Shown here: piece after piece, positions 8,655 to 15,489 of the stretch | Layout of the letters: the number at the start of each line of letters is the position of its first letter | Numbering within the stretch: position 1 is the first letter of the stretch | From: Methylotenera sp. | Lineage (GTDB): Bacteria; Pseudomonadota; Gammaproteobacteria; Burkholderiales; Methylophilaceae | Direction of reading: 5' to 3' | NCBI GenBank assembly: GCA_013816325.1 | Contig: JACDEP010000019.1 | Coordinates: 1 to 20,848 of the forward strand | Length of the DNA stretch: 20,848 nucleotides | The notes under the pieces: model-generated | Told to the model about the DNA's origin: nothing | The model's input: the letters and a program-made list of their open reading frames with translations, nothing else | Databases searched by the model: none | Program-made: the position numbers and the translations under genes

Positions 8655-8693
8655 GGAAGCATAAAGCTGTCTTTAGGACAAAGTTATGCTTCC
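8655..8693. repeat. Perfect 10-bp inverted repeat (hairpin) between the transposase fragment and the tRNA
   Basis: GGAAGCATAA at 8655-8664 is matched by TTATGCTTCC at 8684-8693, with a 19-base spacer that has a small inner TGTC/GACA stem. No T-run follows on either strand, so it is not a classical terminator. Its place next to a RAYT fragment suggests a REP-like element or an element end, but no second copy occurs in the window. Confidence 0.6.
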
Positions 8694-8725
8694 GCTGACA
8701 AATGTTTTCACTGTTTGATTTTAAT

Positions 8726-8802
8726 TGGTGCGCCCGGCGGGAGTCGAACCCACGACCTTTGGCTTCGGAAACCAACACTCTATCCAGCTGAGCTACGGGC
8801 GC
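8726..8802 (-). tRNA. tRNA-Arg (anticodon CCG), CCA end encoded
   Basis: The minus strand folds into a full cloverleaf of 77 bases. The acceptor stem is GCGCCCG/CGGGCGC. The D arm is GCTC-AGCTGGATA-GAGT with one G-T pair. The anticodon arm is TTGGT-TTCCGAA-GCCAA with CCG at 34-36. The variable loop has five bases, and the T arm is GTGGG-TTCGACT-CCCGC. ACCA follows the acceptor stem, so the CCA end is encoded. It reads codon CGG. Its 3' end faces the accessory region at lower coordinates, the usual orientation when a tRNA 3' end serves as an integration site. Confidence 0.97.
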
Positions 8803-8814
8803 AATGTGACGCGT

Positions 8815-8823
8815 ATTATATCA
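8815..8823 (-). promoter_or_regulatory. Extended -10 promoter of tRNA-Arg
   Basis: On the minus strand TGATATAAT (extended -10, TGn plus consensus TATAAT) ends 12 bases before the tRNA 5' end, followed by a G/C-rich ACGCGTCAC discriminator and leader as in stable-RNA promoters. The -35 region is poor. Confidence 0.7.
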
Positions 8824-8885
8824 AACGTAACTGCTCCCGTCTTTTTCGCTTGACCTCTGTCCTTTTCCCTTGGCTTTAGTGCAGG

Positions 8886-8891
8886 TATAAT
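8886..8891 (+). promoter_or_regulatory. -10 box of the diheme cytochrome gene
   Basis: A consensus TATAAT lies 37 bases before the cytochrome ATG. No good -35 hexamer lies at 16-18 bases, so an activator may be needed or the match may be fortuitous. Confidence 0.5.
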
Positions 8892-8928
8892 ATTATTTTT
8901 ATTAACGAATTCATGGGAACTAACCGTA

Positions 8929-9861
8929 ATGAGCAATAACGATAATGAGTACAAAGGCTCCACCTTTTGGCAATTAATCATTGCCATTCCTGGCACTATC
9001 TTAGCTTTTACGCTAATCATTTCTTTAATTGCCAAAACTTTTGGCGTGGCTGGTGCTCCTGAGGTTGCCCAACCTGCAGCTGCAGTTGCTAAAGTTGAAG
9101 AAAATATCAAACCTGCTGCTACGGTTGAAGTCGCAAGTGCTGATGCGGGTCCCCATGCAGATAAAAGCGGCGAAGAAGTTTATAAAGCAGTCTGTTCCAT
9201 GTGCCACGCTGCGGGCTTGATGTCTGCGCCTAAATTTGGCGATAAAGACGCCTGGAAACCACGTATCGCTCAAGGTTACGAAACATTGATTGACCACGCT
9301 ATTCATGGTATTCGCAGCATGCCAGCTAAAGGCGGTAACCCAGCGCTAACAGATGGTGAAGTCGCTAACGCAGTAGCCCACATGGCAAATGCAAGTGGTG
9401 CTAAATTTACTCCGCCAGCTGCAGGCGCTGCGCCAGCTGCTAAGGAGGCGGCTTCAGCCGTTAATTGGCCAGACAAGTTACAAGAAAAAGCCGCCGCCGC
9501 TACTACCTCTAAAACTAAGGAGTCACCTGCATCAGCACAACCCGAAGCTAAACCAGCAGCAGTAGCTGCGGCAGCGCCAGAGGCTAAAACTGCGGCTGCC
9601 CCAGCAGCGGGCAAAAGCGGTGAAGAAGTTTATAAAGCTGTATGTTCTATGTGTCATGCAGCTGGCTTGATGGCAGCACCAAAATTCGGTGATAAAGATT
9701 TATGGGCACCTCGTGTTGCACAAGGTTACGATACACTGGTAAACCATGCCGTACACGGCATTCGCAATATGCCGGCTAAAGGTGGCAACCCAGGTTTAAC
9801 TGATGCTGAAGTTGCTGGCGCAGTTAAATACATGGCAAATTCAAGTGGTGCAAGTTTTTAA
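8929..9861 (+). CDS. Membrane-anchored diheme c5-type cytochrome with duplicated heme domains
   Basis: Periplasmic electron-transfer protein held by one N-terminal membrane segment (about 14-38; no signal-peptidase site is evident). Two class I c5-like domains follow. Domain 1 (about 79-158) has C89-S-M-C92-H93 and a likely axial Met at 131 in RSMPAKGG. Domain 2 (about 229-308) has C239/C242/H243 and Met 281. They are nearly identical (KSGEEVYKAVCSMCHAAGLM in both), so a recent internal duplication is likely. They are joined by a flexible Ala/Pro/Lys linker (about 161-228), with another Ala-rich stalk after the anchor. The DNA of the two domains differs at many third positions, so the similarity is kept by selection or predates many silent changes. 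It may pass electrons to a terminal oxidase, but the partner is not visible. A good terminator follows, so it is probably monocistronic. Confidence 0.93.
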   Translation: MSNNDNEYKGSTFWQLIIAIPGTILAFTLIISLIAKTFGVAGAPEVAQPAAAVAKVEENIKPAATVEVASADAGPHADKSGEEVYKAVCSMCHAAGLMSAPKFGDKDAWKPRIAQGYETLIDHAIHGIRSMPAKGGNPALTDGEVANAVAHMANASGAKFTPPAAGAAPAAKEAASAVNWPDKLQEKAAAATTSKTKESPASAQPEAKPAAVAAAAPEAKTAAAPAAGKSGEEVYKAVCSMCHAAGLMAAPKFGDKDLWAPRVAQGYDTLVNHAVHGIRNMPAKGGNPGLTDAEVAGAVKYMANSSGASF

Positions 9862-9888
9862 TTAATTTTGTCCTAGCTAGATTTGAAT

Positions 9889-9915
9889 AAAAGCCACTTA
9901 ATTAGTGGCTTTTTT
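9889..9915 (+). terminator. Rho-independent terminator after the cytochrome gene
   Basis: Stem AAAAGCCACT / AGTGGCTTTT with a five-base loop runs into a T tract, 27 bases after the cytochrome stop. Confidence 0.92.
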
Positions 9916-9947
9916 AATTTTGGAATTGGAACCAAGGCAATGCAAAT

Positions 9948-10769
9948 ATGACGACCTACGCGATTGGGGATATTCAGGGCTGTTACCATGCTTTCCAGGC
10001 ATTGCTTGCAAAGCTCAAATTCAATCCGAATGTAGATCAGCTTTGGCTTGTGGGCGATCTGATTAATCGCGGTAGTGGTTCACTTGAAGTATTGCGCTGG
10101 TGCTATCAAAACCAGAAGAGTTTAAAAGTGGTATTAGGTAACCATGACTTACATGCAATTGCCGTTGCCCACGGTTTTGCATCATCGCATAAGAGCGATA
10201 CTTTGCATGCGCTTATGGAAGCCGCAGACCATGAGGTGTTATTCGATTGGCTGCGCCATCAGCACCTCATCTATCAGGAAGGTGATTATCTGATGGTGCA
10301 TGCAGGCTTACTGCCGCAATGGACCGTTACGCAAGCTGTTCAATATGGCGCCGAAGTGGAAACAGCTCTGCAAGGGTCTGATTACCTAGATTTTTTATTG
10401 AATATGTATGGCAACTTGCCCAATATTTGGAACGAAAATCTAGGAGGGATGGATAGGCTGCGTGTAATGACCAATGCTTTTACTAGGTTACGTGTATGTA
10501 CCGCACAAGGTGCAATGGAATTCTCTTTCAAAGGCGAGCTATCTGATGTACCCAATGGCTTAATGCCTTGGTTTGACGTGCCAGACCGAGCTGCTAAAGA
10601 TGCCCAAGTGATTTTCGGGCATTGGTCTGCATTAGGCCTGCAGCAAAGGGGTAATGTGTATGCGCTTGATACTGGTTGCTTATGGGGTGGTCAGTTAACG
10701 GCAATGAATCTTGCTAATAAAGCGATTATCCAAGTGCCATCGCATCCATTGGATAAAGCTATTCAATAA
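9948..10769 (+). CDS. apaH: Symmetrical bis(5'-nucleosyl)-tetraphosphatase (ApaH)
   Basis: Cytoplasmic metallophosphatase that cleaves diadenosine tetraphosphate (Ap4A) into two ADP and can act on Np4-capped RNA; 273 residues, the usual ApaH length. The calcineurin-like metal ligands appear in order: GDIQGCY (7-13), GDLINRGSGS (36-45), GNHDLH (64-69), and HAGLLPQW further on. The C-terminal part has ApaH-specific blocks: MYGNLPNIWNENL, RLRVMTNAFTRLR, FGHWSALGL and LDTGCLWGGQLTA. Position 10 is Gln rather than the His of E. coli, a common variant in this family. A weak AAGG lies upstream of the ATG. It converges on olsA. Confidence 0.97.
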   Translation: MTTYAIGDIQGCYHAFQALLAKLKFNPNVDQLWLVGDLINRGSGSLEVLRWCYQNQKSLKVVLGNHDLHAIAVAHGFASSHKSDTLHALMEAADHEVLFDWLRHQHLIYQEGDYLMVHAGLLPQWTVTQAVQYGAEVETALQGSDYLDFLLNMYGNLPNIWNENLGGMDRLRVMTNAFTRLRVCTAQGAMEFSFKGELSDVPNGLMPWFDVPDRAAKDAQVIFGHWSALGLQQRGNVYALDTGCLWGGQLTAMNLANKAIIQVPSHPLDKAIQ

Positions 10770-10792
10770 ACAATTCAATCGCCGCAGTAACC

Positions 10793-10815
10793 AATGATTG
10801 CATTATTCAATCATT
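10793..10815. terminator. Hairpin between the convergent apaH and olsA genes
   Basis: AATGATTG (10793-10800) pairs perfectly with CAATCATT (10808-10815) around a seven-base loop. It overlaps the olsA stop codon (10807-10809). No T-run follows on either strand, so termination is only possible, not clear. Confidence 0.4.
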
Positions 10816-11598
10816 TCGCCATAAATTTAATTCTCGTCTTATCAGCTGTTCGGTCTGCAATGTGAGGGCTCTACGGTCTTGCGTTACCGTATCATCCACA
10901 ACAATAGGCGTTAAAAAAGTCAACTCAACGACGGGTTTTTTTTGTTGGAGTACAGCCTTCATAGATTGCGGTAAAGTGATGTCACCGGCATAAGCCATGT
11001 CCGTATTAATGCTGCCGTCCGGGCGGGGATAGCGGATAGCAAAAGGCCAAATAGTAGCCTTGGCCTGGATAGCAGCTTGTATCAAGCTGCTTTTAAATGG
11101 TTTCATTACTGTGCCATCAGTGGTGGTACCTTCGGGAAACAAGCAAAGATTATCTCCCGCTTGCAAGCTTTGCGCAGCTATATTGACTATACGTGCCGCA
11201 TCGTAACGCTTGGTGCGATCAATAAAGAGCGCATTGACCTTGGCTAAATAACCAAAAATCGGCCAATCTTGGATTTCTGATTTAGCAATAAACTTAACAG
11301 GTACTAGGCTGTTTAAGGCATGAATATCTGCCCATGAAACATGATTCCCTACAAACATGGTATTGCCGAGTGTGGTTACAGGCGGAGGATGGCCCTTTGT
11401 GATTACCTGTATATTAAAAGCAGCAAGCAGATGCCTACACCACCAGCTTATCAAGTATAGTTTGATAGGTTTTCTTACCAACGGTAGCATGACTGCCGTG
11501 ATGAAAATGCCTACCAGGGTATGGAAAATGATGCGGCCAATTCGGAAAGAGCGTATAAGCCAATTAGTTTGCGGTATTGTATTGCTCGTTTTTGTCAA
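10807..11598 (-). CDS. olsA: Lyso-ornithine lipid O-acyltransferase / 1-acylglycerol-3-phosphate acyltransferase family (OlsA-like)
   Basis: Membrane-associated acyltransferase of the PlsC fold, 263 residues. An N-terminal hydrophobic segment (about 22-40) precedes the catalytic NHVSWAD motif (H86, D91 of HX4D), the substrate block FIDRTKR (125-131), and FPEGTTTDG (154-162). It most likely adds the second acyl chain to lyso-ornithine lipid, because the gene immediately upstream (28-base gap) is an OlsB-type N-acyltransferase; olsB-olsA is the known two-gene pathway. On sequence alone it could also be a general PlsC. The only reasonable start is TTG 11598; an AGGGA element lies about 20 bases upstream, too far to be ideal, so translation may depend on coupling to olsB. 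The stop codon lies inside a small hairpin. Confidence 0.9.
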   Translation of the reverse strand: MTKTSNTIPQTNWLIRSFRIGRIIFHTLVGIFITAVMLPLVRKPIKLYLISWWCRHLLAAFNIQVITKGHPPPVTTLGNTMFVGNHVSWADIHALNSLVPVKFIAKSEIQDWPIFGYLAKVNALFIDRTKRYDAARIVNIAAQSLQAGDNLCLFPEGTTTDGTVMKPFKSSLIQAAIQAKATIWPFAIRYPRPDGSINTDMAYAGDITLPQSMKAVLQQKKPVVELTFLTPIVVDDTVTQDRRALTLQTEQLIRRELNLWRND

Positions 11599-11626
11599 AA
11601 TTATTATTGATGCAGCACATCCCTAT

Positions 11627-12442
11627 TTATTTAAGAAAATGGGCTGCATATCTTGGGTTGATTCGTGATAACGGTAACATTACCAGCATATCGGCCGTGT
11701 TGAAATAGGGGTCCCATGCCGGTTCGCCGCAAATGTAAGCACCAAGTCGTAAATATCCTTTGATGAGTGGCGGGCAAGCTACTTGCATATCGGTACGTAA
11801 TGAATCTATAGGCAAAGGGTTGCGAGCAAATACGCGATATTCAAGCGGCGCTAAATAGTCATCTTGCAGCTTGTGGTAAAGGCTCGCTGCGGCATGCCCA
11901 CCATCGGACATACTGATACTGCCGCAGCCTATCATGTACTCATAATTGTTAATCTGCATATATTTAGCCAAGCCTGCCCATAACATTGTAATGGTGCCAC
12001 CGTTTCTATAGTTTTGATGCACGCAAGCACGACCCACTTCTACAGTGCTGTCCGCCAAATGCGCAAGTCGGCTTAAATCGAATTCCCCAGCGGAATAATA
12101 TCCACCTGCCTCGTTGGCTTTTTCCGGGCTTAGTATCCTATAAGTGCCGATGACTTGGTTAGTAGCACTTTCACGAACAATTAAGTGGTCGCAAAATCGG
12201 TCAAAGCCATCAATATCCAAGCCACCAGTGCCTGATAGTTGTGCGCCCATTTCTTCAGCAAATACTTTATAGCGTAAGCGTTGCGCCTCTTCAACCTCGG
12301 CTTGTGTGCGGGTGAGGCTGATATAGAGTTTCCTATGTGCCATATCCTGCTGGCCCAAGAAAGTTTTATTTGGGTGAATGTGATTTTGGTGGGTGCGATT
12401 GCGGTCTACCCCGTCAATTGAGTTTATTACCTTACGAACCAT
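11627..12442 (-). CDS. olsB: L-ornithine N(alpha)-acyltransferase (OlsB family)
   Basis: GNAT-fold enzyme predicted to transfer a 3-hydroxyacyl chain from acyl carrier protein to ornithine, the first step of ornithine lipid synthesis. It has 271 residues from ATG 12442, which has AAGGAGAT six bases upstream, a strong ribosome-binding site. The family part begins at RKLYISLTRTQAEVEEAQRL (37-56) and RYKVFAEEMGA; the acyl-donor block VEVGRACVHQNYRNGG is at 134-149, GCGSISMSDGG at 172-182, and the end has PPLIKGYLRLGAYICGEPAW and DMLVMLPLSR. The first ~34 residues are extra compared with the core and contain several His. A second Met is at 34, but the strong ribosome site supports the long form. 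Such phosphorus-free lipids often replace phospholipids under phosphate limitation; no Pho box was recognised. Confidence 0.93.
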   Translation of the reverse strand: MVRKVINSIDGVDRNRTHQNHIHPNKTFLGQQDMAHRKLYISLTRTQAEVEEAQRLRYKVFAEEMGAQLSGTGGLDIDGFDRFCDHLIVRESATNQVIGTYRILSPEKANEAGGYYSAGEFDLSRLAHLADSTVEVGRACVHQNYRNGGTITMLWAGLAKYMQINNYEYMIGCGSISMSDGGHAAASLYHKLQDDYLAPLEYRVFARNPLPIDSLRTDMQVACPPLIKGYLRLGAYICGEPAWDPYFNTADMLVMLPLSRINPRYAAHFLK

Positions 12443-12500
12443 AAGTATCTCCTTATCTGTATGGAGACTTTAATAAGTTAAGGTTAAAAAAACATGACAA

Positions 12501-12530
12501 AAAAATGACCGTTTATTGACGGTCATTTTT
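12501..12530 (-). terminator. Strong hairpin terminator after the SlyB-like gene
   Basis: A perfect 12-bp stem (AAAAATGACCGT / ACGGTCATTTTT) with a six-base loop. Read on the minus strand it ends in a run of seven T, 26 bases after the lipoprotein stop. It isolates that gene from olsB downstream. Confidence 0.92.
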
Positions 12531-12555
12531 GAACTAGCTAAAAGTGTGATGAAAC

Positions 12556-13008
12556 CTAATGAGAAACTCGGGTAGTACCACCGCTTTCAACTAACCGTAC
12601 CCGTTCACCAGCTTTGAATAGATCATCAGCTTCTTGGACTACTGCCACCATGTTGCCGCCATCGAGTTTTACTGTAATTTCTACGCCATCTTTCCGTGTA
12701 AAACCTTCTTCAGCAGCAGAACCTAATAAGCCACCAGCGATGGCACCGATAATGGCGGTAATGGCACTACCTCGGCCGCCACCAACAGAGCTGCCGGCAA
12801 TGCCACCAACCGCGCCGCCGGCTACTGTGCCAACTGGAGATTTGGTACCTTCAAGCTTAACCTGGCGTACACTTTCTACTACGCCAGTTCTTATAGTTTG
12901 TACTTTACGTGCTTCATCACGGCTATAAACACTACCAGAGTTAGAGCTAGCGCATGCTGCCAATAATAAACTTATTACACCTATTGCTAATAATTGTGTG
13001 GTTCGCAT
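12556..13008 (-). CDS. slyB: SlyB-like glycine-zipper outer membrane lipoprotein
   Basis: Lipoprotein of 150 residues. A short signal peptide ends in the lipobox LAAC (Cys19), followed by Ala and Ser, which favours outer membrane sorting. After SGSVYSRDEARKVQ (25-38), a typical SlyB/PcpY opening, comes a glycine-zipper region (about 60-98: many GxxxG steps such as GGAVGGIAG, GAIAGGLLG). The C-terminal part (KDGVEITVKLDGGN, VVQEAD, GERVRLVESGG) also follows the SlyB pattern. SlyB-type proteins oligomerise in and stabilise the outer membrane; the role here is by family only. AAGGGA lies about 8 bases before the ATG. It has its own terminator and is probably monocistronic. Confidence 0.9.
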   Translation of the reverse strand: MRTTQLLAIGVISLLLAACASSNSGSVYSRDEARKVQTIRTGVVESVRQVKLEGTKSPVGTVAGGAVGGIAGSSVGGGRGSAITAIIGAIAGGLLGSAAEEGFTRKDGVEITVKLDGGNMVAVVQEADDLFKAGERVRLVESGGTTRVSH

Positions 13009-13053
13009 TTGTATATCCCTTTTAAAACTAACCTATAAATTTTTAATTTTGTA

Positions 13054-14010
13054 CTAACTCTGACCGCTATGCGCAGCTAACGTTTCATTAACTAAAGCCT
13101 GGGTGTAGATTTGCTCGATTTCTTCTCGGGTCGGTTTATGGTTCTGACCTCCACGGCTGGCAATCTTAATTGCCCCCATGGTTGAAGCTAACCTGCCGCA
13201 TGTAACCCAATCCCAGCCTTTAGACAGCCCAAACAATAAACCTGCACGGTAGGCATCGCCACAGCCGGTCGGGTCGACAATACTTTCGGCTTTAACGCAT
13301 GGAATATCGAAACGTTGACCATCAGCGTAGATCTGTGAACCAGCGCTGCCGAGCGTAACGATAAGCGCTTTTACCTTTTGCGCTAGCTCTTCCAAAGTTA
13401 GGCCTGTCTTGTCCTGGATGATTTGGGACTCATAATCGTTTACTGCCAAGTAATCTGCCATGTCTATGAAGTGTAAAAGCTCTTCACCATTGAACATTGG
13501 CAGGCCCTGACCGGGATCGAACAAGAAAGGAATGCCCGCCTCAAAACATTCACGCGCATGCTGGAACATGCCATCTCTACCATCGGGTGCAATAATCGCT
13601 AAGGACACTTCTTTAGCATCCTTAACGCTATTCTGGTGCGCCTCTGACATCGCTCCGGGGTGAAAAGCGGTAATCTGGTTATCGTCTGTATCGGTAGTGA
13701 TAAATGCCTGGGCTGTAAACGTATTAGCTATGGTCTTAATGTAAGTGTTATCAATACCATGAGTATCAAGCCATTGCATATAACTGACAAAGTCTTCGCC
13801 CACCGTAGCCATAATCAGTGGCTTACCATCCAGCAATTGCATGTTATATGCGATATTGCCGGCTGTACCGCCGAACTCCCTGCGCATTTCCGGCACATAA
13901 AATGACACACTAAGTGCATGGATTTTGTCAGGCAGGATATGATTCTTGAATTGATCTTGGAACACCATGATGGTGTCGTAAGCGAGCGAACCGCAGATGA
14001 GTGTGTGCAT
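13054..14010 (-). CDS. PfkB/ribokinase-family sugar or adenosine kinase
   Basis: Cytoplasmic ATP-dependent kinase of 318 residues from ATG 14010. The N-terminal ICGSLAYDTI (5-14) and GGTAGNIAYNM (48-58) form the substrate-side signature. DPTGCGDAYRAG (246-257) carries the catalytic base Asp252 and the anion hole, and ASRGGQ and late elements close the fold. The DPTGxGDAxRAG form is typical of bacterial adenosine-kinase-like members, but a sugar or another nucleoside cannot be excluded. The frame extends upstream to a TTG at 14034, which gives eight unlikely residues; the ATG gives a normal PfkB N-terminus, although no ribosome-binding site precedes it. The upstream TTGACT and a TATGCA 17 bases later resemble a promoter overlapping the start. 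Confidence 0.9.
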   Translation of the reverse strand: MHTLICGSLAYDTIMVFQDQFKNHILPDKIHALSVSFYVPEMRREFGGTAGNIAYNMQLLDGKPLIMATVGEDFVSYMQWLDTHGIDNTYIKTIANTFTAQAFITTDTDDNQITAFHPGAMSEAHQNSVKDAKEVSLAIIAPDGRDGMFQHARECFEAGIPFLFDPGQGLPMFNGEELLHFIDMADYLAVNDYESQIIQDKTGLTLEELAQKVKALIVTLGSAGSQIYADGQRFDIPCVKAESIVDPTGCGDAYRAGLLFGLSKGWDWVTCGRLASTMGAIKIASRGGQNHKPTREEIEQIYTQALVNETLAAHSGQS

Positions 14011-14143
14011 AAAAATTGGATTAGTATGAGTCAACGCACATTATCTTAGTTAGTACCTGCAGCAGGCAAGCCTAATAATGCTAATTTACATAGAAGTTGG
14101 AAGAATCAAACTATCAATGCAACAAATGTTCGTTAATATTGAT

Positions 14144-14707
14144 TTAGGATGCGAGCGCGCCGTCAATCAGAATTTTCGCTGCCTTCTTAGCGTATTTCAT
14201 CGCCCCGGAACCACGTTTCATCTGCTCCGCTTGTACTGCGCCTTCAAACAACAGGGAAAGCTGCAAAGCTAAACCATCTGCGTCTTGAATGTTCGCCTCG
14301 CTTGCGAGGCCGCTGATATATTGCCTGAATTGACGGGATTGCTCTGACGACAATTGATGTACAGGATTTTCTTCATTAGGGAACTCAGCGGAGGCCTTGA
14401 TAAAGCCCATACCACGGAAATTGGGCGATGTGACCCATTCTTCAATGAAATCAAATAGCTTTTGTAGCTTTTCACTAGGTTTCTTGGTATTGCTGTTAAG
14501 TTGGTCATTCAACCAACTTTGAAAGTCCTGATGGCCTTGCTTAAGCACTTCGAGAATCAGTTCCTCTTTAGTACGGAAGTATTTATAAAGCGTCATCTTA
14601 GTAGTACCGGCGACCGCAACAATGGTATCGACCCCAGTCGAGTTGATTCCCCTCGTTTGAAAAAGGTCGCTTGCTACGACTAAAATTTTGCTTTTAAGCA
14701 GTGACAT
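14144..14707 (-). CDS. TetR-family transcriptional regulator
   Basis: One-component repressor of 187 residues from ATG 14707; the frame extends upstream to a TTG at 14749, but the MSLLKSKILVVASDLFQTRG opening is the normal family start. The helix-turn-helix is at about 20-47: GVDTIVAVAGTTKMTLYKYF, then RTKEELI. The C-terminal ligand domain has LFDFIEEWVTSPNFRGMGFI and SAEFPNEENPVHQ, typical of the TetR_C group that covers YxaF/LmrA-like and related regulators. It is divergent from the SRPBCC gene at 14913, and the 205-base gap holds a near-perfect palindrome, so it probably represses that gene and itself. The effector is unknown; the ligand might be something handled by the SRPBCC protein. 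Confidence 0.93.
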   Translation of the reverse strand: MSLLKSKILVVASDLFQTRGINSTGVDTIVAVAGTTKMTLYKYFRTKEELILEVLKQGHQDFQSWLNDQLNSNTKKPSEKLQKLFDFIEEWVTSPNFRGMGFIKASAEFPNEENPVHQLSSEQSRQFRQYISGLASEANIQDADGLALQLSLLFEGAVQAEQMKRGSGAMKYAKKAAKILIDGALAS

Positions 14708-14760
14708 AAATACCCATATATAACAGTTAATGAATTCTATACCAAACAAGCCTAAAAATC

Positions 14761-14780
14761 TATATACAGACCTGTATATA
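14761..14780. promoter_or_regulatory. Palindromic operator candidate for the TetR regulator
   Basis: TATATACAG and CTGTATATA are exact inverted arms around a two-base centre (AC), 54 bases upstream of the TetR ATG and 132 bases before the divergent gene. Size and symmetry fit a TetR dimer site. The surrounding 205 bases are very A/T-rich and contain several TATACT-like -10 candidates (for example near 14882 and 14894) but no clear -35. Confidence 0.7.
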
Positions 14781-14912
14781 TATACTAAAATATCCTCTAT
14801 GTTCTGGATTTATTGTCAAAATACATTGTTTTATATAGATATTTTGATTAATCCATAACTAGTTTTATTGAAAATTTTTAATATACTATTTTGTATACTT
14901 TAGGAGAAAAAC

Positions 14913-15410
14913 ATGATTAAATTATTAATGGCCTTTAGTTTAGCTGCTATGGGTTTCGCAACACAAGCTAATGCAGCAGATACCCTTTATGTAATTAAAA
15001 CAATCAGTATTGATGCACCAGCTGCAAAAGCTTGGGATAAGATTGCGAAATTCGGGGATCTGGGCGCATGGCATCCAGCGGTGGCTAAAACTGAAATTGT
15101 TACAGGCAAAGATTATAAAAAAGGTGCGAAGCGTGTGCTGACATTGCAAGATGGAGGCAAAATCAACGAAACGCTTACCGCTTATAATGCAAAAGATAGG
15201 TCAATGACCTATGTGATTACTGATAGCGTGTTGCCGGTAACAAAATACGCCGCTAATTTGCATGTATATTCAAACGGTGCGGATAAGTCAGTTGTGGTGT
15301 GGGATGCGAGCTTCTTACCTAAAGCACCAGCGGATGAGAAAACAGCATCCGGTGCTATTAATGGAGTTTTTGATAGCGGTTTGAACAACTTAAAGAAAAT
15401 ATTAGAATAA
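14913..15410 (+). CDS. Secreted SRPBCC (START/Bet v1-like) family protein
   Basis: Exported protein of 165 residues. A signal peptide (MIKLLMAFSLAAMGFATQANA) with a likely cut before ADT at 22 precedes one SRPBCC domain: I-SIDAPAAKAWDKIAKFGDLGAWHPAV, then GAKRVLTLQDGG, ETLTAYN, SMTYVITDSVLPV and a C-terminal helix (NGVFDSGLNNLKKIL). Such domains form a hydrophobic pocket for lipids, polyketides or similar small molecules; most bacterial members are cytoplasmic, so a secreted one is less usual. AGGAG is seven bases before the ATG. The divergent TetR gene and the palindrome between them suggest inducible expression. A terminator follows, so it is a single-gene unit. No enzymatic role can be assigned. 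Confidence 0.9.
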   Translation: MIKLLMAFSLAAMGFATQANAADTLYVIKTISIDAPAAKAWDKIAKFGDLGAWHPAVAKTEIVTGKDYKKGAKRVLTLQDGGKINETLTAYNAKDRSMTYVITDSVLPVTKYAANLHVYSNGADKSVVVWDASFLPKAPADEKTASGAINGVFDSGLNNLKKILE

Positions 15411-15442
15411 TTTTAGGTGCTTAAATTAAATACTTAAAATGG

Positions 15443-15475
15443 AAAGAGACAGTGCGTAAGCCTGTCTCTTTTTTT
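15443..15475 (+). terminator. Rho-independent terminator after the SRPBCC gene
   Basis: Stem AAAGAGACAG / CTGTCTCTTT with a nine-base loop is followed by more T (to 15475), 32 bases after the stop codon. Confidence 0.93.
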
Positions 15476-15489
15476 ACGTATAAATTTAT

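Noticed and set aside
8655..8693. Terminator for the tRNA
   Set aside because: The stem is good, but no T-run follows on the minus or plus strand.
1..8725. Second copy of the tRNA 3' end as an attachment site within the window
   Set aside because: None was found by reading; a distant copy further left remains possible.
8473..8778. Minus-strand open frame covering the tRNA 3' half
   Set aside because: It reads through part of the tRNA and the antisense of the transposase fragment and has no protein features.
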